Positions 1 to 8,237 are shown, counted from the first letter of the stretch. The stretch: DNA of 41,341 bases from Planctomycetota bacterium (GCA_026991575.1 JALXBF010000155.1:1-41341), one strand, 5' to 3'. Program-made: numbers and translations. The notes: generated from the sequence alone by a model not told the origin.

Positions 1-87
1 CTGAGAATCGAAGAGGAGCTCGGCACGGCGGCCGTGTATGCCGGCAGGCAAGCGTTCCGTTGTACAGGCACGGAACATCGGAGCTGA
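1..87 (+). CDS. C-terminal tail of an unidentified protein (partial)
   Basis: Frame 1 is open from the left edge and stops at TGA 85-87, giving 28 residues that begin LRIEEELGTAAVYAG. The 5' end lies outside the window. The composition looks protein-like, but the fragment is too short to assign to a family. It could also be a chance open stretch, because short open frames are common in GC-rich DNA. Confidence 0.3.
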   Translation: MRIEEELGTAAVYAGRQAFRCTGTEHRS

Positions 88-535
88 ACCCGGAGGGGGG
101 CGACTACATCCGTCACGCCTTGCCAGGCCGCGCAAAGGCCGTTCCCGGGGGCCGCGACGGTTGCTGAGGCGAACACGGGTGGCACAGACGAGCCCTGGGT
201 TCTGCGGGACGGGGTGCCCGAGCGACCTGGCGGCAGCGTGGCGTGCCGGCCAGGCTGGGTTGCTCGGGGCGTCGGTTCGACGGCTCTTGCCTTCGGCAAC
301 ACTCCGTGCGCTTGATCGCCCTCGATCCGACCAATCAGCCGATCGGGGCGATTGATGATACTGGGACCCTTCCGACCGAAAACGATTGGCGGTATGCTTT
401 GGGTCATCGGGTGCACTGGGCCGGGCAGGAGCCCGGTTGGGTCTGAAGACTCGGACGCCATTGACTGGGCCGGAGGGATCGCTACAGTCGGAGGGTGGTC
501 CGTCAGGTAGTGGGAGCCGTTCACGGAGCGGTGGC
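88..535. other. 448-bp stretch without a recognised gene
   Basis: Both strands contain short open frames here (for example 38-355 + and 113-334 -). They are rich in Arg, Pro and Gly, overlap one another, lack recognisable motifs and have no good ribosome binding site. I see no tRNA, terminator with a T-run, or repeat. The right end carries the ribosome binding site of the small lipoprotein gene at 536. Confidence 0.4.
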
Positions 536-736
536 GTGGTCCGATTGGTGGTCGTTCTGATGCTGGCTATGGCTGGCTGTCGCGCACTGAGGCCGGAGAC
601 GCCTCCGCCACAGCCCTCCGCGAAACGGACCTCGGCGGCAGTGCCGAAACGCCAACTGACCGTCAGGCCGCGTCGGCCGACCCGCGAAGAAGTCGCTCGC
701 GAGTCGGTGCTGTACGAGTTAGGCGATCGCCGCTAG
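536..736 (+). CDS. Small predicted lipoprotein
   Basis: This 66-residue protein starts with a short hydrophobic segment (LVVVLMLAMAGC). It ends in a lipobox, with Cys15 as the predicted lipidated residue. The mature part is Pro/Arg-rich and ends in a more ordinary acidic/basic helix (TREEVARESVLYELGDRR). The GTG start at 536 was chosen because GGAG at 525-528 lies 7 bases upstream and because it places the lipobox at the N-terminus. The frame is open further upstream, but that part looks random. The stop is 7 bp before scpA, so the two are probably co-transcribed. I do not recognise a family. The function is unknown, and the signal peptide is the only firm clue. Confidence 0.55.
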   Translation: MVRLVVVLMLAMAGCRALRPETPPPQPSAKRTSAAVPKRQLTVRPRRPTREEVARESVLYELGDRR

Positions 737-743
737 AGCATCC

Positions 744-1550
744 GTGCCAATGAGCACGATCCGCGAAGAAGAACTGGAACTGTTCGATTACCGCGTCGAG
801 CTGGACGTGTTCGCCGGGCCGCTTGACCTGTTGCTATACCTGGTCCAGCGCGACGAGATCGACATTTTCGATATCCCGATCGCACGGATCACCGAGCAGT
901 ACCTGCAATACCTCCGCGTTCTGGAACAGATCGACATGACACTGGCCGGTGAGTTTCTGGTCATGGCCAGCACGCTCATGGAGATCAAGTCGCGCATGCT
1001 CCTGCCGCAGGCCGCGGGGGACGACGCGGCGGAGCAAGAAGACCAGGAGGATCCGCGGCGGGAGCTCGTGCGACAGCTTCTTGAGTACCGCCGCTTCCGC
1101 CGCGCCGCGGAAACGCTTCAGCAGCTCGCCGACGAAGCGTCCCTGGTCTACGCCCGCTCATCCCGGCCCGACGCAGACATGGATGAGCTCGCTCAGCCCG
1201 CCGAGCTCATGTACCAGGGGGTTCAGGTCTGGGATCTTGTTGCGGCCTTCGGTCGTCTGATGCGCGACATGGCGACCGCCACGGCAGCGTCGCGCGTGGT
1301 CTACGACGAGACCCCCATCCACGTGCACATGGAACAGATTCTGGAGCAACTGAGGCGCCGCGGCCAGATCGCCTTCACGGAGTTGTTCCGTGACCGTCCG
1401 GACCGCTCGCGCATGATCGGCATCTTCCTGGCACTGCTTGAGCTGGTGAAAGCCGGCAAGGTGCGTGCTGAACAGAACGAGCTCTTCGGCGAAATCTGGA
1501 TCCTGCCTGCCGATCACTGCTCCACCGGTCCGGCCGCTGAGGCCGGCTAA
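744..1550 (+). CDS. scpA: Segregation and condensation protein A (ScpA kleisin)
   Basis: ScpA is the kleisin that bridges the Smc heads in the bacterial condensin complex and works in chromosome compaction and segregation. The 268-residue product has the typical N-terminal pattern (VFAGPLDLLLYLVQRDEIDI, then ITEQYLQYL and GEFLVMASTLMEIKSRMLLP). A variable acidic middle follows (DDAAEQEDQEDPRRE). The C-terminal winged-helix part begins near residue 190 (VHMEQILEQLRRRGQIAFTE) and ends with an ALLELVKAGKVRAEQNELFGEI-type helix. The start is GTG 744 or, two codons later, ATG 750; the ATG would give MSTIREEELELF. The length fits the family. The scpB partner is not next to it. It probably shares a transcript with the small lipoprotein gene just upstream. 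Confidence 0.93.
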   Translation: MPMSTIREEELELFDYRVELDVFAGPLDLLLYLVQRDEIDIFDIPIARITEQYLQYLRVLEQIDMTLAGEFLVMASTLMEIKSRMLLPQAAGDDAAEQEDQEDPRRELVRQLLEYRRFRRAAETLQQLADEASLVYARSSRPDADMDELAQPAELMYQGVQVWDLVAAFGRLMRDMATATAASRVVYDETPIHVHMEQILEQLRRRGQIAFTELFRDRPDRSRMIGIFLALLELVKAGKVRAEQNELFGEIWILPADHCSTGPAAEAG

Positions 1551-1958
1551 GGCAGCTTGGCCACAACGAAGACGAGGCACTCCGATCCCTCTGTTCCGAC
1601 TCCCCCCTGGGTCGAACATGCCGAATGAACCGACTAGCCAGGGTGCAATTCGACTCTTGCGCACGTACCACCGGCACGGGCCGCTGCGCGGTGAGGGGCG
1701 GCAATCGGTGGATGAGCGGCTTTCGAACGGGCCAGAGCGTGCGTATTCTGTCGCGGGCGCGTCGGCCAATAAGCGGCCGGATAGGTTGATCCCCCCGGGG
1801 CGCCACGTTGATCCAACAGGGCGCGTGTGGCCACATTAGCTTCTTTCCTCTTCGGCCAACGCCACCGGTTTTACCCACAGCATCGGGGACCACGCCAAAT
1901 CGTGGGCTTTCCAACCAACGGGACACAGCTCCTGCCACCGGCGCCGTATCGCACGTCG

Positions 1959-1981
1959 CACAGGCCTGGCGTCGGCCTGTG
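1959..1981. repeat. Perfect 8-bp inverted repeat (hairpin)
   Basis: CACAGGCC at 1959-1966 pairs with GGCCTGTG at 1974-1981 around a 7-base loop. There is no T-run next to it on either strand, so it is not a simple intrinsic terminator. It is the strongest short structure in the long gene-free stretch between scpA and the sigma factor gene. Confidence 0.4.
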
Positions 1982-2281
1982 TGGTTCGGCTTGGCACAGG
2001 CATCGCTCCGGTGCTGGGCACGGACCAGGCCTGCGCGCAGTACGGGAAAAAAACGCTCTTGTGGCCTCGGTGCTATCCATTCTGGCCAGGGCCGCGAAGC
2101 CCCACGGCCACCTCACCAGCGGAGGTGTTTGCATGGGATCGTCTTCCCATCCCCTCGTGCTCGGCTGCGAGAAACACTGCTACGACGGCACATCCTCCTT
2201 CGGTCGCCCAGGCACCGGCGCTACGAATGCGGACTTCGATCCGCTGGCCCCGAAGTGCTTGTAATCCACCGTCCCAACGGT

Positions 2282-2287
2282 TAGGAT
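2282..2287 (+). promoter_or_regulatory. Possible -10 element (TAGGAT)
   Basis: TAGGAT lies about 40 bases before the sigma factor start at 2327, in the context CGGTTAGGATGAAGCGG. That context matches, at 15 of 17 positions, the sequence around TAGAAT upstream of the peptidase gene (26293-26309). There is no -35 box at 17 bases. The call is an inference from this recurrence. Confidence 0.3.
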
Positions 2288-2326
2288 GAAGCGGCCATCG
2301 GACCTTCACTTTGTTGAGATCTTTGC

Positions 2327-2878
2327 GTGGACTTCGTCCAGTTGCTGCACGATGCCCGGCTTGGGGACGCGGCGGCCCTGGCCCGGCTGCTTGATCGCTG
2401 GCGTCCTGTGCTAACACTGCAGGCGCGGCTGCTATTGCGGAACCGGGCGGCGGATTCTGCTCAGCTGGCGCAGCTCGTCCAGGCAGCGCTCGCGCACGCA
2501 AGGCGTGACCTGCCCATCTTCCGAGGAACGACGCAGAGACAATGGGTCCAGCAACTCTGCGCCGCGCTCGCCGCAAGAGTAGCTGTTGCACACGGCGCAT
2601 GGAACCCGGGCACAGCAGAAGTGCCCGACGAACCGCCGGGAAGCTGGTCCACGATCGATTGCGAAGACTTACATCGTGAAGTCGACTGCGAACAAGAGCT
2701 CGCCCTGGCGACAGCCATCGAGGCGCTTCCCGGTCCGATGCGCGAGGTGTTGTTGCGGCGTGCTTTGGAGCAGCAGTCGTTCGAACAGATCGCCCGCGCC
2801 TTGGCCTGCCCTCCGGCCAGCGTCCGTATCCTGTGGATCAATGTCCTCCGCACGCTACGGGAAGCCCTGGCCCGCTGA
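2327..2878 (+). CDS. ECF-type RNA polymerase sigma factor (kinase-linked)
   Basis: The 183-residue product has the two-domain layout of extracytoplasmic-function sigma factors. The N-terminal half (about 1-90) aligns with region 2, but the usual acidic DAEDLVQE-type segment reads ADSAQLAQLVQAALAHA, so the core-binding helix is degenerate. The C-terminal region 4 (about 125-183) is clear: IEALPGPMREVLLRRALEQ, then the helix-turn-helix FEQIARALACPPASVRILW. It would direct RNA polymerase to a small regulon. The start is GTG 2327. The Ser/Thr kinase gene begins 71 bp after its stop, in the same direction. Planctomycetes commonly pair ECF factors with such kinases, so phosphorylation by the kinase is a reasonable inference. 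Confidence 0.8.
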   Translation: MDFVQLLHDARLGDAAALARLLDRWRPVLTLQARLLLRNRAADSAQLAQLVQAALAHARRDLPIFRGTTQRQWVQQLCAALAARVAVAHGAWNPGTAEVPDEPPGSWSTIDCEDLHREVDCEQELALATAIEALPGPMREVLLRRALEQQSFEQIARALACPPASVRILWINVLRTLREALAR

Positions 2879-2949
2879 GCGTTCTCAAGTTCCTGACAGG
2901 GCCGGCCTACCTGACACTGTCAGCGCGCTTGGAGGAACGGAGTCAAACC

Positions 2950-4785
2950 ATGAGCGAGGCAGAGCGGCGGGCAGATCCGAAAGGTCGTTCGTCAGGTCCG
3001 GCGAGGCATGTCTTGGCCGCGGCGCAGGATCACTCCTGCAGTGGCCAGGGTTCGGTCCGGCAGGCAGACCAGTTCCATGCTGCGGATCTACGGTTGGCTC
3101 GCGATCTGGAGCAGTACCTGGCGGCGCGGTCGGACTGCACCGGCTCCGAGCAGCCGCCCGCAGCACCAGAGGAGCTGGCCGCACTGGTCGAGGTGTTCTG
3201 TCACGTGCAGGCGCTACTCCGCAAGCTGGCCACGCAGGGCACGCAGCGCGCTGGGTCTGAGCCCCCCGAGCGCATCGGCAAGTACGAGGTCTGCCGGCTG
3301 CTCGGCTCAGGTGGGCAAGCTCAAAGTTGGCTGTCGTTCGATCCGGATCTACGACGGCATGCTGTGATCAAGCTCTATCACGACGCAACGTCCGAGAAGG
3401 ACCGTGAGGCGGTGCTACGTGAGGGGCGAGCGCTGGCGCGGGTCCGCAGCCCGTACATCGCTCAGTGCTACGGCGTGGACCGCCTGGAGGACGGCACGCC
3501 GTATCTGGTACTTGAGTACACCGCAAGCCGCGGGCTGGACGAGGTGGCAGCTGACCGACAACTCCTGCCTGAACAGGCCGTGGCACTCATTGCGCAGCTC
3601 GCCGAGGGGCTTGCGGCCGTGCACGGCTGCGGGTTGTTACACCACGACATCACTCCGGCCAACGTGCTCATCGGCGATGACGGGATCCCGCGGTTGGTGG
3701 ACTTCGGGTTGGCTGAACCGCCCGGAAGCGGCAAAGAGGGCAGTGTTCAAGGAACGCCTCAATTCATGCCTCCCGAACAGGCACGAGGAGAGCCGGACCG
3801 CATCGACACGCGCAGTGACATCTTTGGCCTGGGGAGCGTGCTGTACTGGTTGCTAACCGGGCAAGCTCCATTTGAGGCTGACGATCCGGCCACCGCCTGG
3901 CACAAGGCACGCGTCGGCGAGATGCCGTCTGTCAAACAACTGGCCCCGCAGACACCCGCCTGGATCGCCGCCGTGTGCATGCGATGCCTGGCAGCCAAAC
4001 CGGAGGAGCGCTTTGCTTCCGCCAACGACTTGTTGCAGGCGATCCGCGAGCATCGGTCGGTGCGAAGACCGATCCCGTGGATTGTCGCGATCGTCGGAAT
4101 AATCGTTGCAGGAATGGCCCTCACGCTGGCGGCCTTCTGGGAGCACTACAGCAGCTCACCGGCCGCTTCGCCGGGTAGAACCGCCGGTGGCGTATCCGAA
4201 TCCGGCCCAGCGGTGACCGAATCGACGGTCAGCAACGCGCTGGCCGCTCCAGGAGCTATCCTCCATCCCGAACGGCGATTCCGGAAAGACTTTGCGCTGA
4301 GCGTCCGGCTTGGCGGTCGAGCCCCGTCGCACAATGAGATGCTAAAGCTGCCCGAGAATGACACGCTTACGCTGACAGTGGAAGCCGATCACGACTCGTA
4401 CATCGGCGTCTGGTGGCTGGCTTCGTCAGGCAGCGTCGTGCGCGTGTTCCCCAACCGCTACGAGCACGACAACGCGCTGCGGGCGGGCAAGTCCCGTAGC
4501 ATTCCGGGAAACGACCGCTATCTCCTGCGTGTCCCCGGCCCGGACGGGGGCGTGGCACACTTCTATGCCCTGGCAGCCAGCGAATCCTGGCCGCTGAGCA
4601 GCGGTCCAGCCAATGGGCCGTTCACGCTCTTCCACGGCGCCCACGACTTGGAACGGTGGCGCGACTCGCAGCAGGGCGCCCTGTTGGTTCCCCGCCGCCG
4701 CAGGATTCTCGTTTCCGAGGCCCTGGTTCCGTTTCGCGTCGTGGCGGCCAACAGCAAGCAGGCCACCCGGGCGCACCGCCGCTAG
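2950..4785 (+). CDS. Transmembrane Ser/Thr protein kinase with C-terminal DUF4384 domain
   Basis: The protein has 611 residues. Residues 1-105 form a linker without a known domain. A Hanks-type kinase domain spans about 109-365, with glycine loop LGSGGQAQSW, ATP-anchoring Lys141 (VIKLY), catalytic loop HHDITPANVL (Asp233, Asn238), DFG at 251-253, and GTPQFMPPEQ in the activation segment. One membrane helix follows at about 375-396. A DUF4384-like beta domain spans about 466-546 (LTLTVEADHDSYIGVWW, VFPNRY, IPGNDRYLLRV). The catalytic loop has His instead of the usual Arg before Asp (non-RD type) and Thr instead of Lys at Asp+2. The start is ATG 2950, with GGAG at 2939-2942 spaced 7 bases; the frame is open further upstream, but that part overlaps the sigma gene. 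The kinase faces the cytoplasm and DUF4384 probably faces outside, suggesting an envelope sensor for the sigma factor upstream. Confidence 0.95.
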   Translation: MSEAERRADPKGRSSGPARHVLAAAQDHSCSGQGSVRQADQFHAADLRLARDLEQYLAARSDCTGSEQPPAAPEELAALVEVFCHVQALLRKLATQGTQRAGSEPPERIGKYEVCRLLGSGGQAQSWLSFDPDLRRHAVIKLYHDATSEKDREAVLREGRALARVRSPYIAQCYGVDRLEDGTPYLVLEYTASRGLDEVAADRQLLPEQAVALIAQLAEGLAAVHGCGLLHHDITPANVLIGDDGIPRLVDFGLAEPPGSGKEGSVQGTPQFMPPEQARGEPDRIDTRSDIFGLGSVLYWLLTGQAPFEADDPATAWHKARVGEMPSVKQLAPQTPAWIAAVCMRCLAAKPEERFASANDLLQAIREHRSVRRPIPWIVAIVGIIVAGMALTLAAFWEHYSSSPAASPGRTAGGVSESGPAVTESTVSNALAAPGAILHPERRFRKDFALSVRLGGRAPSHNEMLKLPENDTLTLTVEADHDSYIGVWWLASSGSVVRVFPNRYEHDNALRAGKSRSIPGNDRYLLRVPGPDGGVAHFYALAASESWPLSSGPANGPFTLFHGAHDLERWRDSQQGALLVPRRRRILVSEALVPFRVVAANSKQATRAHRR

Positions 4786-5267
4786 CACGTCCTGCTGCCC
4801 TCTCCGGCAACCCGAGCCCTTCCGCAGGACGCCACCGCCGCACCTCCGGGTGCTCCTCCACGCTCGGTGCCTGAGCGCAACTGCCACTCTTCGGTCGACT
4901 GGCCATTGGGCACGGGGTACCGGTTCGTTGCCTCGGCTGCTAGCCCATCGCCAGCAGCGAGGACCGTGCAGGTCGAGCTTCTGCGCAGATGGCCACCGCC
5001 AATTCGCCATGGGCCCCCCTTCCGAGCAAGACCCCGACCGGCGCGGACGATAGCTAGGCTGCTGCGGCCGGTTGCGCGGGTCCTGCTCCGGCGGCTTGCC
5101 CGCAGAGCGCATCGGTGGCGCTGGCCGCTTCGCATTGGACGGGAAGCTCACGCCAAATGCAGGCGCCACGCGCGCAGGTTACCAGAAGCCCGTGCAACGC
5201 CACGAAGCTGGCACCGGTCCCGTCACCACTCCCAGTCGCCTGCAGCCGGTCCTGGGTTGCGGGTCGG
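4786..5267. other. 482-bp convergent gene-free stretch
   Basis: This lies between the 3' end of the kinase gene (+) and the 3' end of the TPR gene (-). Open frames on the plus strand (4867-5331 and others) are Arg/Pro-rich and motif-free. Apart from the inverted repeat right after the kinase stop I see no structured element and no T-run terminator. Confidence 0.4.
4788..4831 (+). repeat. Inverted repeat just after the kinase stop codon
   Basis: CGTCCTGC (4788-4795) pairs with GCAGGACG (4824-4831). A smaller TGCC/GGCA pair lies in the loop. It starts 3 bp after the kinase stop codon. No T-run follows, so it may protect the 3' end or be a Rho-assisted stop; it is not an intrinsic terminator. 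Confidence 0.35.
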
Positions 5268-6692
5268 TTACTCGTTGCCCTCTTCGAGCTTTGCCTGGAG
5301 CCGTTCCCGCGCGGCGATTGAGGGCGTGTGAGTGGGGACCTGGTTCAGGGCAACATCGTACCAGCCGTAGGCGTCCCTGAACCAGCCGATCTGTTCGCAG
5401 TATTGTCCGATTTGATAGGCCAGGTCGCAGCGGGCCTGCTCGTCTGCGAGCACATCCCACTCGTTGCGGAAGCGCGCGAACTGCTCCAGCAGCTTGTCCC
5501 AGATTTCCTGCAACTCCTTACTGCGGGCGATGTGCTGCTGTGCCTGTTCCTGTTTGCCGATGCGCATGAGCATCTGGCCAAGCTGGTAGTGGTTCTCCGA
5601 GCTCCACGGGTTCAGCTTGACCGCTTGTTGGGCTGCCTCGGCGGCTTCCTTGCTCCGTCCGAGCACGCTGAGCAGCTGCGCCCGGAACCGCCAGCAGACA
5701 TCGGACGATTCGGCTGCTTTCGGGATCTGCGACAAAGCTCGCTCAATTTGGATCGACTCACCTACGCGGGCCAGGCAGCGAAGCCACGCTTCCCACATGA
5801 TCGGGTCATTGGGCGCTTCCTGGACGCAGCGGATTAGATAACCGCGGGCTTCGGAGGCGTTGGCCGCCTCGAGGTGGTAGATGCCCAGGGCGCGGCGTGT
5901 GTAGACGTCCTTCGGATCAAGCTCAATGGCCGGCTCTAGCTGAGCAATCGCCACGCTCGGGTCGACCATCTCGACTTCGTAACGGAGTCTGGACGCAAGC
6001 GGTTCGTGACGTCGCTCGGGCAACTCGTTCTGGTACGCTTCCCACGTGATGCGGCGGAAATCGGGCCGCCGTCGCTCCAAAGCGTACATCCCGGCCAGCT
6101 CCCGCCGCGCGGCTTGCTGGATTTCAGGCAACCCCACAATGGCCTGCTTCGGACGCAGTGCCAGGACTTGCTTGAAGCAGTCTTCGGCCTTGCGGCGATA
6201 GCGTGCTTCCAGCCAGGCCTGCCCTGCACGGAACAGCACCCGGGCCCGGACCAGAGGCGACCCTTGGATCTGTTCCAACACTTCGGCCGCCTCCTTGTAC
6301 CGCTCCTGCGCGGCGAGCACCCGTGCCAGCAGGATCTGATACTCGATGTTTTCCGGCTCCCGCTCAAGAAGCTGACGCACGATCTGATCAGCCTCGGCGA
6401 ACTGCCCAACGCGAAGCAGTTCCTCGGCCGCAGCCGGGGTTACCGGAACCGACGGTTGTCGCAGCGCATTCCAGGCAACGACCGAGCCGATCACCAGGAA
6501 GACGACCACGGCGATGGCCACCAGGTACTTCGCCCCCTGTGCCCGTGCCTGTTCGGACAACCCCGCTTCCGCCACCCCATCCGCCGTCGCAGCAGTCTGA
6601 GCAGCCGTCGGCTGTTGGCCAGCAGCCGCGTTCGGCTGATCGTGCGACTCGAGCGCTTCGTCTTTCTTCTCGTTGCTAACCTGGTCGGCCAC
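5268..6692 (-). CDS. Membrane-anchored tetratricopeptide-repeat protein
   Basis: The 474-residue product has an Ala/Gln-rich cytoplasmic N-terminus and one membrane helix at about 56-74 (YLVAIAVVVFLVIGSVVAW). A long row of TPR-type helix pairs follows. Examples are EELLRVGQFAEADQIVRQLL, ARVLAAQERYKEAAEVLEQI, RRALGIYHLEAANASEARGY and ENHYQLGQMLMRIGKQEQAQ. Such proteins scaffold protein complexes at the cell envelope; the partner is unknown. The start is GTG 6692, with AGGAG 8 bases upstream on the coding strand. It is divergent from the second sigma factor gene. A TAGACT element at 6740-6735 may be its -10. There is no catalytic domain, so I assign no enzymatic role. Confidence 0.85.
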   Translation of the reverse strand: MADQVSNEKKDEALESHDQPNAAAGQQPTAAQTAATADGVAEAGLSEQARAQGAKYLVAIAVVVFLVIGSVVAWNALRQPSVPVTPAAAEELLRVGQFAEADQIVRQLLEREPENIEYQILLARVLAAQERYKEAAEVLEQIQGSPLVRARVLFRAGQAWLEARYRRKAEDCFKQVLALRPKQAIVGLPEIQQAARRELAGMYALERRRPDFRRITWEAYQNELPERRHEPLASRLRYEVEMVDPSVAIAQLEPAIELDPKDVYTRRALGIYHLEAANASEARGYLIRCVQEAPNDPIMWEAWLRCLARVGESIQIERALSQIPKAAESSDVCWRFRAQLLSVLGRSKEAAEAAQQAVKLNPWSSENHYQLGQMLMRIGKQEQAQQHIARSKELQEIWDKLLEQFARFRNEWDVLADEQARCDLAYQIGQYCEQIGWFRDAYGWYDVALNQVPTHTPSIAARERLQAKLEEGNE

Positions 6693-6734
6693 AGGTCTGG
6701 CTCCTGACTGTACGAATCGAACGGATTTCCTTTC

Positions 6735-6740
6735 AGTCTA
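6735..6740 (-). promoter_or_regulatory. Possible -10 element (TAGACT) for the TPR gene
   Basis: Reading on the minus strand, TAGACT lies 43-48 bases before the GTG start at 6692. A weak -35 candidate (TACAGA, 6763-6758) sits at 17 bases spacing but matches the consensus at only 3 of 6 positions. Confidence 0.3.
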
Positions 6741-6825
6741 CCGCGTGCACCGCTAAATCTGTACGCAACAACCGGACCGGGTGGTTGTGCCGAAAGGCGC
6801 GGGCAGACCGCCGCCGGCAACCGGA

Positions 6826-6831
6826 TAAAAT
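6826..6831 (+). promoter_or_regulatory. Possible -10 element (TAAAAT) for the second sigma gene
   Basis: TAAAAT, within CCGGATAAAATAGCG, is an AT-rich island in GC-rich DNA, 50 bases before ATG 6881. There is no recognisable -35 box at 15-19 bases. Confidence 0.35.
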
Positions 6832-6880
6832 AGCGTTGGCTTATGCACTGTCGTGCACAAGTCGCTTCCGGACGGAGCTG

Positions 6881-7546
6881 ATGGCAGCCCACAACAACCG
6901 AGGAGACGTCCCAAGCCGTTCGGTCAGCTCGCACGCCCTGCTGGTGGAACGGATTCGGCAAGGGGACCAGGAGGCGTGGGCTCAGTTTGTTGCCGAATAC
7001 GAAGGAAGGCTGCTGGCGTTCATCGAGCCGCGCGTGCCGACGGTTCAGGACGCCGAGGACATCGTTCAGGAGACGTTGATCGGATTCCTACGCAGCCTTC
7101 CAAGCTACGACCCGCGACGGGATCTTTCGTCCTATCTGTTTGCGATCGCCGCGCACAAGCTGACCGACTGGCTGCGACGCAACGGCCGCCGGCCATGGGA
7201 TTCGGCCAGCTCCGTCGACGACCACGGCCGCCCGCTGGAAGAGTTCAGCGGTCCGGGCCGGACAGCATCGACTATCCTTCGCAGCCGCGAAGGGCACGCT
7301 CAGGACGAACAGCGCCTGGCCGCGGCGCTGGCTCAGCTGGTCCGCCGTTGGAAAGAACAGGGCCAGTGGGAGCGACTGAAGTGCATCGAGCTATTGTTTG
7401 TCCGTGGCTGGCGGAACAAGGACGTGGCGGCTGCCTTGGGCATGGGTGAGCAGCAGGTGGCAAACCTCAAGTTCCAGACCATCGCCCAGTTGAAACAACT
7501 GGTGGGCAACGTCCCGGCCGTCCTGAAGTTGGAAGAAAGCAGCTAG
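6881..7546 (+). CDS. ECF-type RNA polymerase sigma factor
   Basis: The 221-residue product is a typical ECF sigma factor. Region 2 is intact: LVERIRQGDQEAWAQFVAEY, then DAEDIVQETLIGFLRSL, then the DNA-melting helix SSYLFAIAAHKLTDWLRR. A Gly/Ser-rich linker follows. Region 4 has an atypical HTH (WRNKDVAAALGMGEQQVANL). ATG 6881 was chosen because the preceding 32 codons do not look like protein and a -10-like TAAAAT lies 50 bases upstream. GGAG ends only 3 bases before this ATG, which is short, so a start a few codons away is possible. The putative anti-sigma gene follows 22 bp downstream, making this a two-gene regulatory unit. Confidence 0.9.
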   Translation: MAAHNNRGDVPSRSVSSHALLVERIRQGDQEAWAQFVAEYEGRLLAFIEPRVPTVQDAEDIVQETLIGFLRSLPSYDPRRDLSSYLFAIAAHKLTDWLRRNGRRPWDSASSVDDHGRPLEEFSGPGRTASTILRSREGHAQDEQRLAAALAQLVRRWKEQGQWERLKCIELLFVRGWRNKDVAAALGMGEQQVANLKFQTIAQLKQLVGNVPAVLKLEESS

Positions 7547-7568
7547 GTCTGTCATAGGGGCTGGCGTC

Positions 7569-7991
7569 TTGGCGCATAGACCGAGCTACATTTCCGACGA
7601 GGAGTTGCTCGCTTATCGCGAGGAGCGGCTTCGGGTCGAGGATCTGGCACGCATAGAGCAGGCGTTGCGGGAGTCGCGTCAGCTGCGCGAGCGGCTTGCG
7701 CAGCTGGTCGAGGAAGAGGATCGCGGCTGGTACAGCGTCGGTGCCGTGTGGCGTGCCCATCGGATCAGCTGCCCTGACCGCGACACGCTTGCCGCCTACT
7801 GTTGCGGTGCCCTGCCGCAGAACGAGGCTGACTACATTCGTTTCCACATCGACGTCGTGGGCTGCCGACTGTGTGAGGCTGAGCTCACGGACGCTCAGCG
7901 GCGGCAACAAGCAGAAGAGGAGGCTCGCGCCACCCCCCGGCGAAAGCGTCTCTACGAATCCAGTCTCCGGTATCTGCCGAGCGATCGATGA
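7569..7991 (+). CDS. Putative Cys/His-rich anti-sigma factor
   Basis: This 140-residue soluble protein follows the sigma factor gene by 22 bp. The N-terminal part is helical and charged (SDEELLAYREERLRVEDLAR). The middle carries His64, Cys68, Cys78, Cys79, His93, Cys99 and Cys102, including FHIDVVGCRLC (His-x5-Cys-x2-Cys). This resembles the zinc-binding anti-sigma (ZAS) motif, which is normally His-x3-Cys-x2-Cys. I see no membrane helix, so the signal would be cytoplasmic, perhaps redox or zinc. The start is TTG 7569, with GGGG at 7557-7560. The link to the sigma factor is inferred from gene order and the motif. It could instead be a metal-binding protein of other function. Confidence 0.7.
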   Translation: MAHRPSYISDEELLAYREERLRVEDLARIEQALRESRQLRERLAQLVEEEDRGWYSVGAVWRAHRISCPDRDTLAAYCCGALPQNEADYIRFHIDVVGCRLCEAELTDAQRRQQAEEEARATPRRKRLYESSLRYLPSDR

Positions 7992-8219
7992 CCGCTCAGC
8001 CCAGGCCGCGGCGTTTCCGTAATTGAACCGGTGTGGAAGCCGTGTTGTTGCCTTGGCAGACTCATCATCGGTCGCCGGTGCTGCGTGAAGGCCGGGCGGT
8101 GGCAGTTCACGCGCGCCTAGAGCGTATTCTGCCAGGGCCCCCCTAGTCAGTTACTCCCATGGTCAAGGCCTTTGCTTGCCTCGATCCCCGCGACTCAGCC
8201 GGTTACATGCTGCGCGGTA

Positions 8220-8237
8220 CCGAGGCTTCGGCCTCGG
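8220..8237. repeat. UUCG-tetraloop hairpin
   Basis: CCGAGGC (8220-8226), TTCG (8227-8230) and GCCTCGG (8231-8237) form a perfect 7-bp stem closed by C-UUCG-G on the plus strand, one of the most stable RNA tetraloops. It lies about 230 bases after the anti-sigma stop. No T-run follows. Confidence 0.5.

Larger units (their letters stand above)
1551..2326. other. 776-bp stretch without a recognised gene
   Basis: Open frames exist on both strands (for example 1465-1839, 1808-2284 and 2073-2600 complement). Their translations are low-complexity Arg/Pro/Ser-rich sequence with no motif, and they overlap each other or the flanking genes. I looked for tRNA, tmRNA, RNase P (gaaagtccgggc-type core), SRP and 6S RNA signatures and found none. 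The segment does hold one good hairpin (1959-1981), a run of seven A (2047-2053) and a promoter-like element (2282-2287). Confidence 0.45.

Noticed and set aside
2047-2053. A7 run as a minus-strand terminator
   Set aside because: On the minus strand it gives T7, but no GC-rich stem precedes it and no minus-strand gene ends nearby.
2985-3005. gtcaggtccg resembling part of the SRP RNA core
   Set aside because: It is inside the N-terminal coding part of the kinase and lacks the rest of the SRP RNA hairpin.
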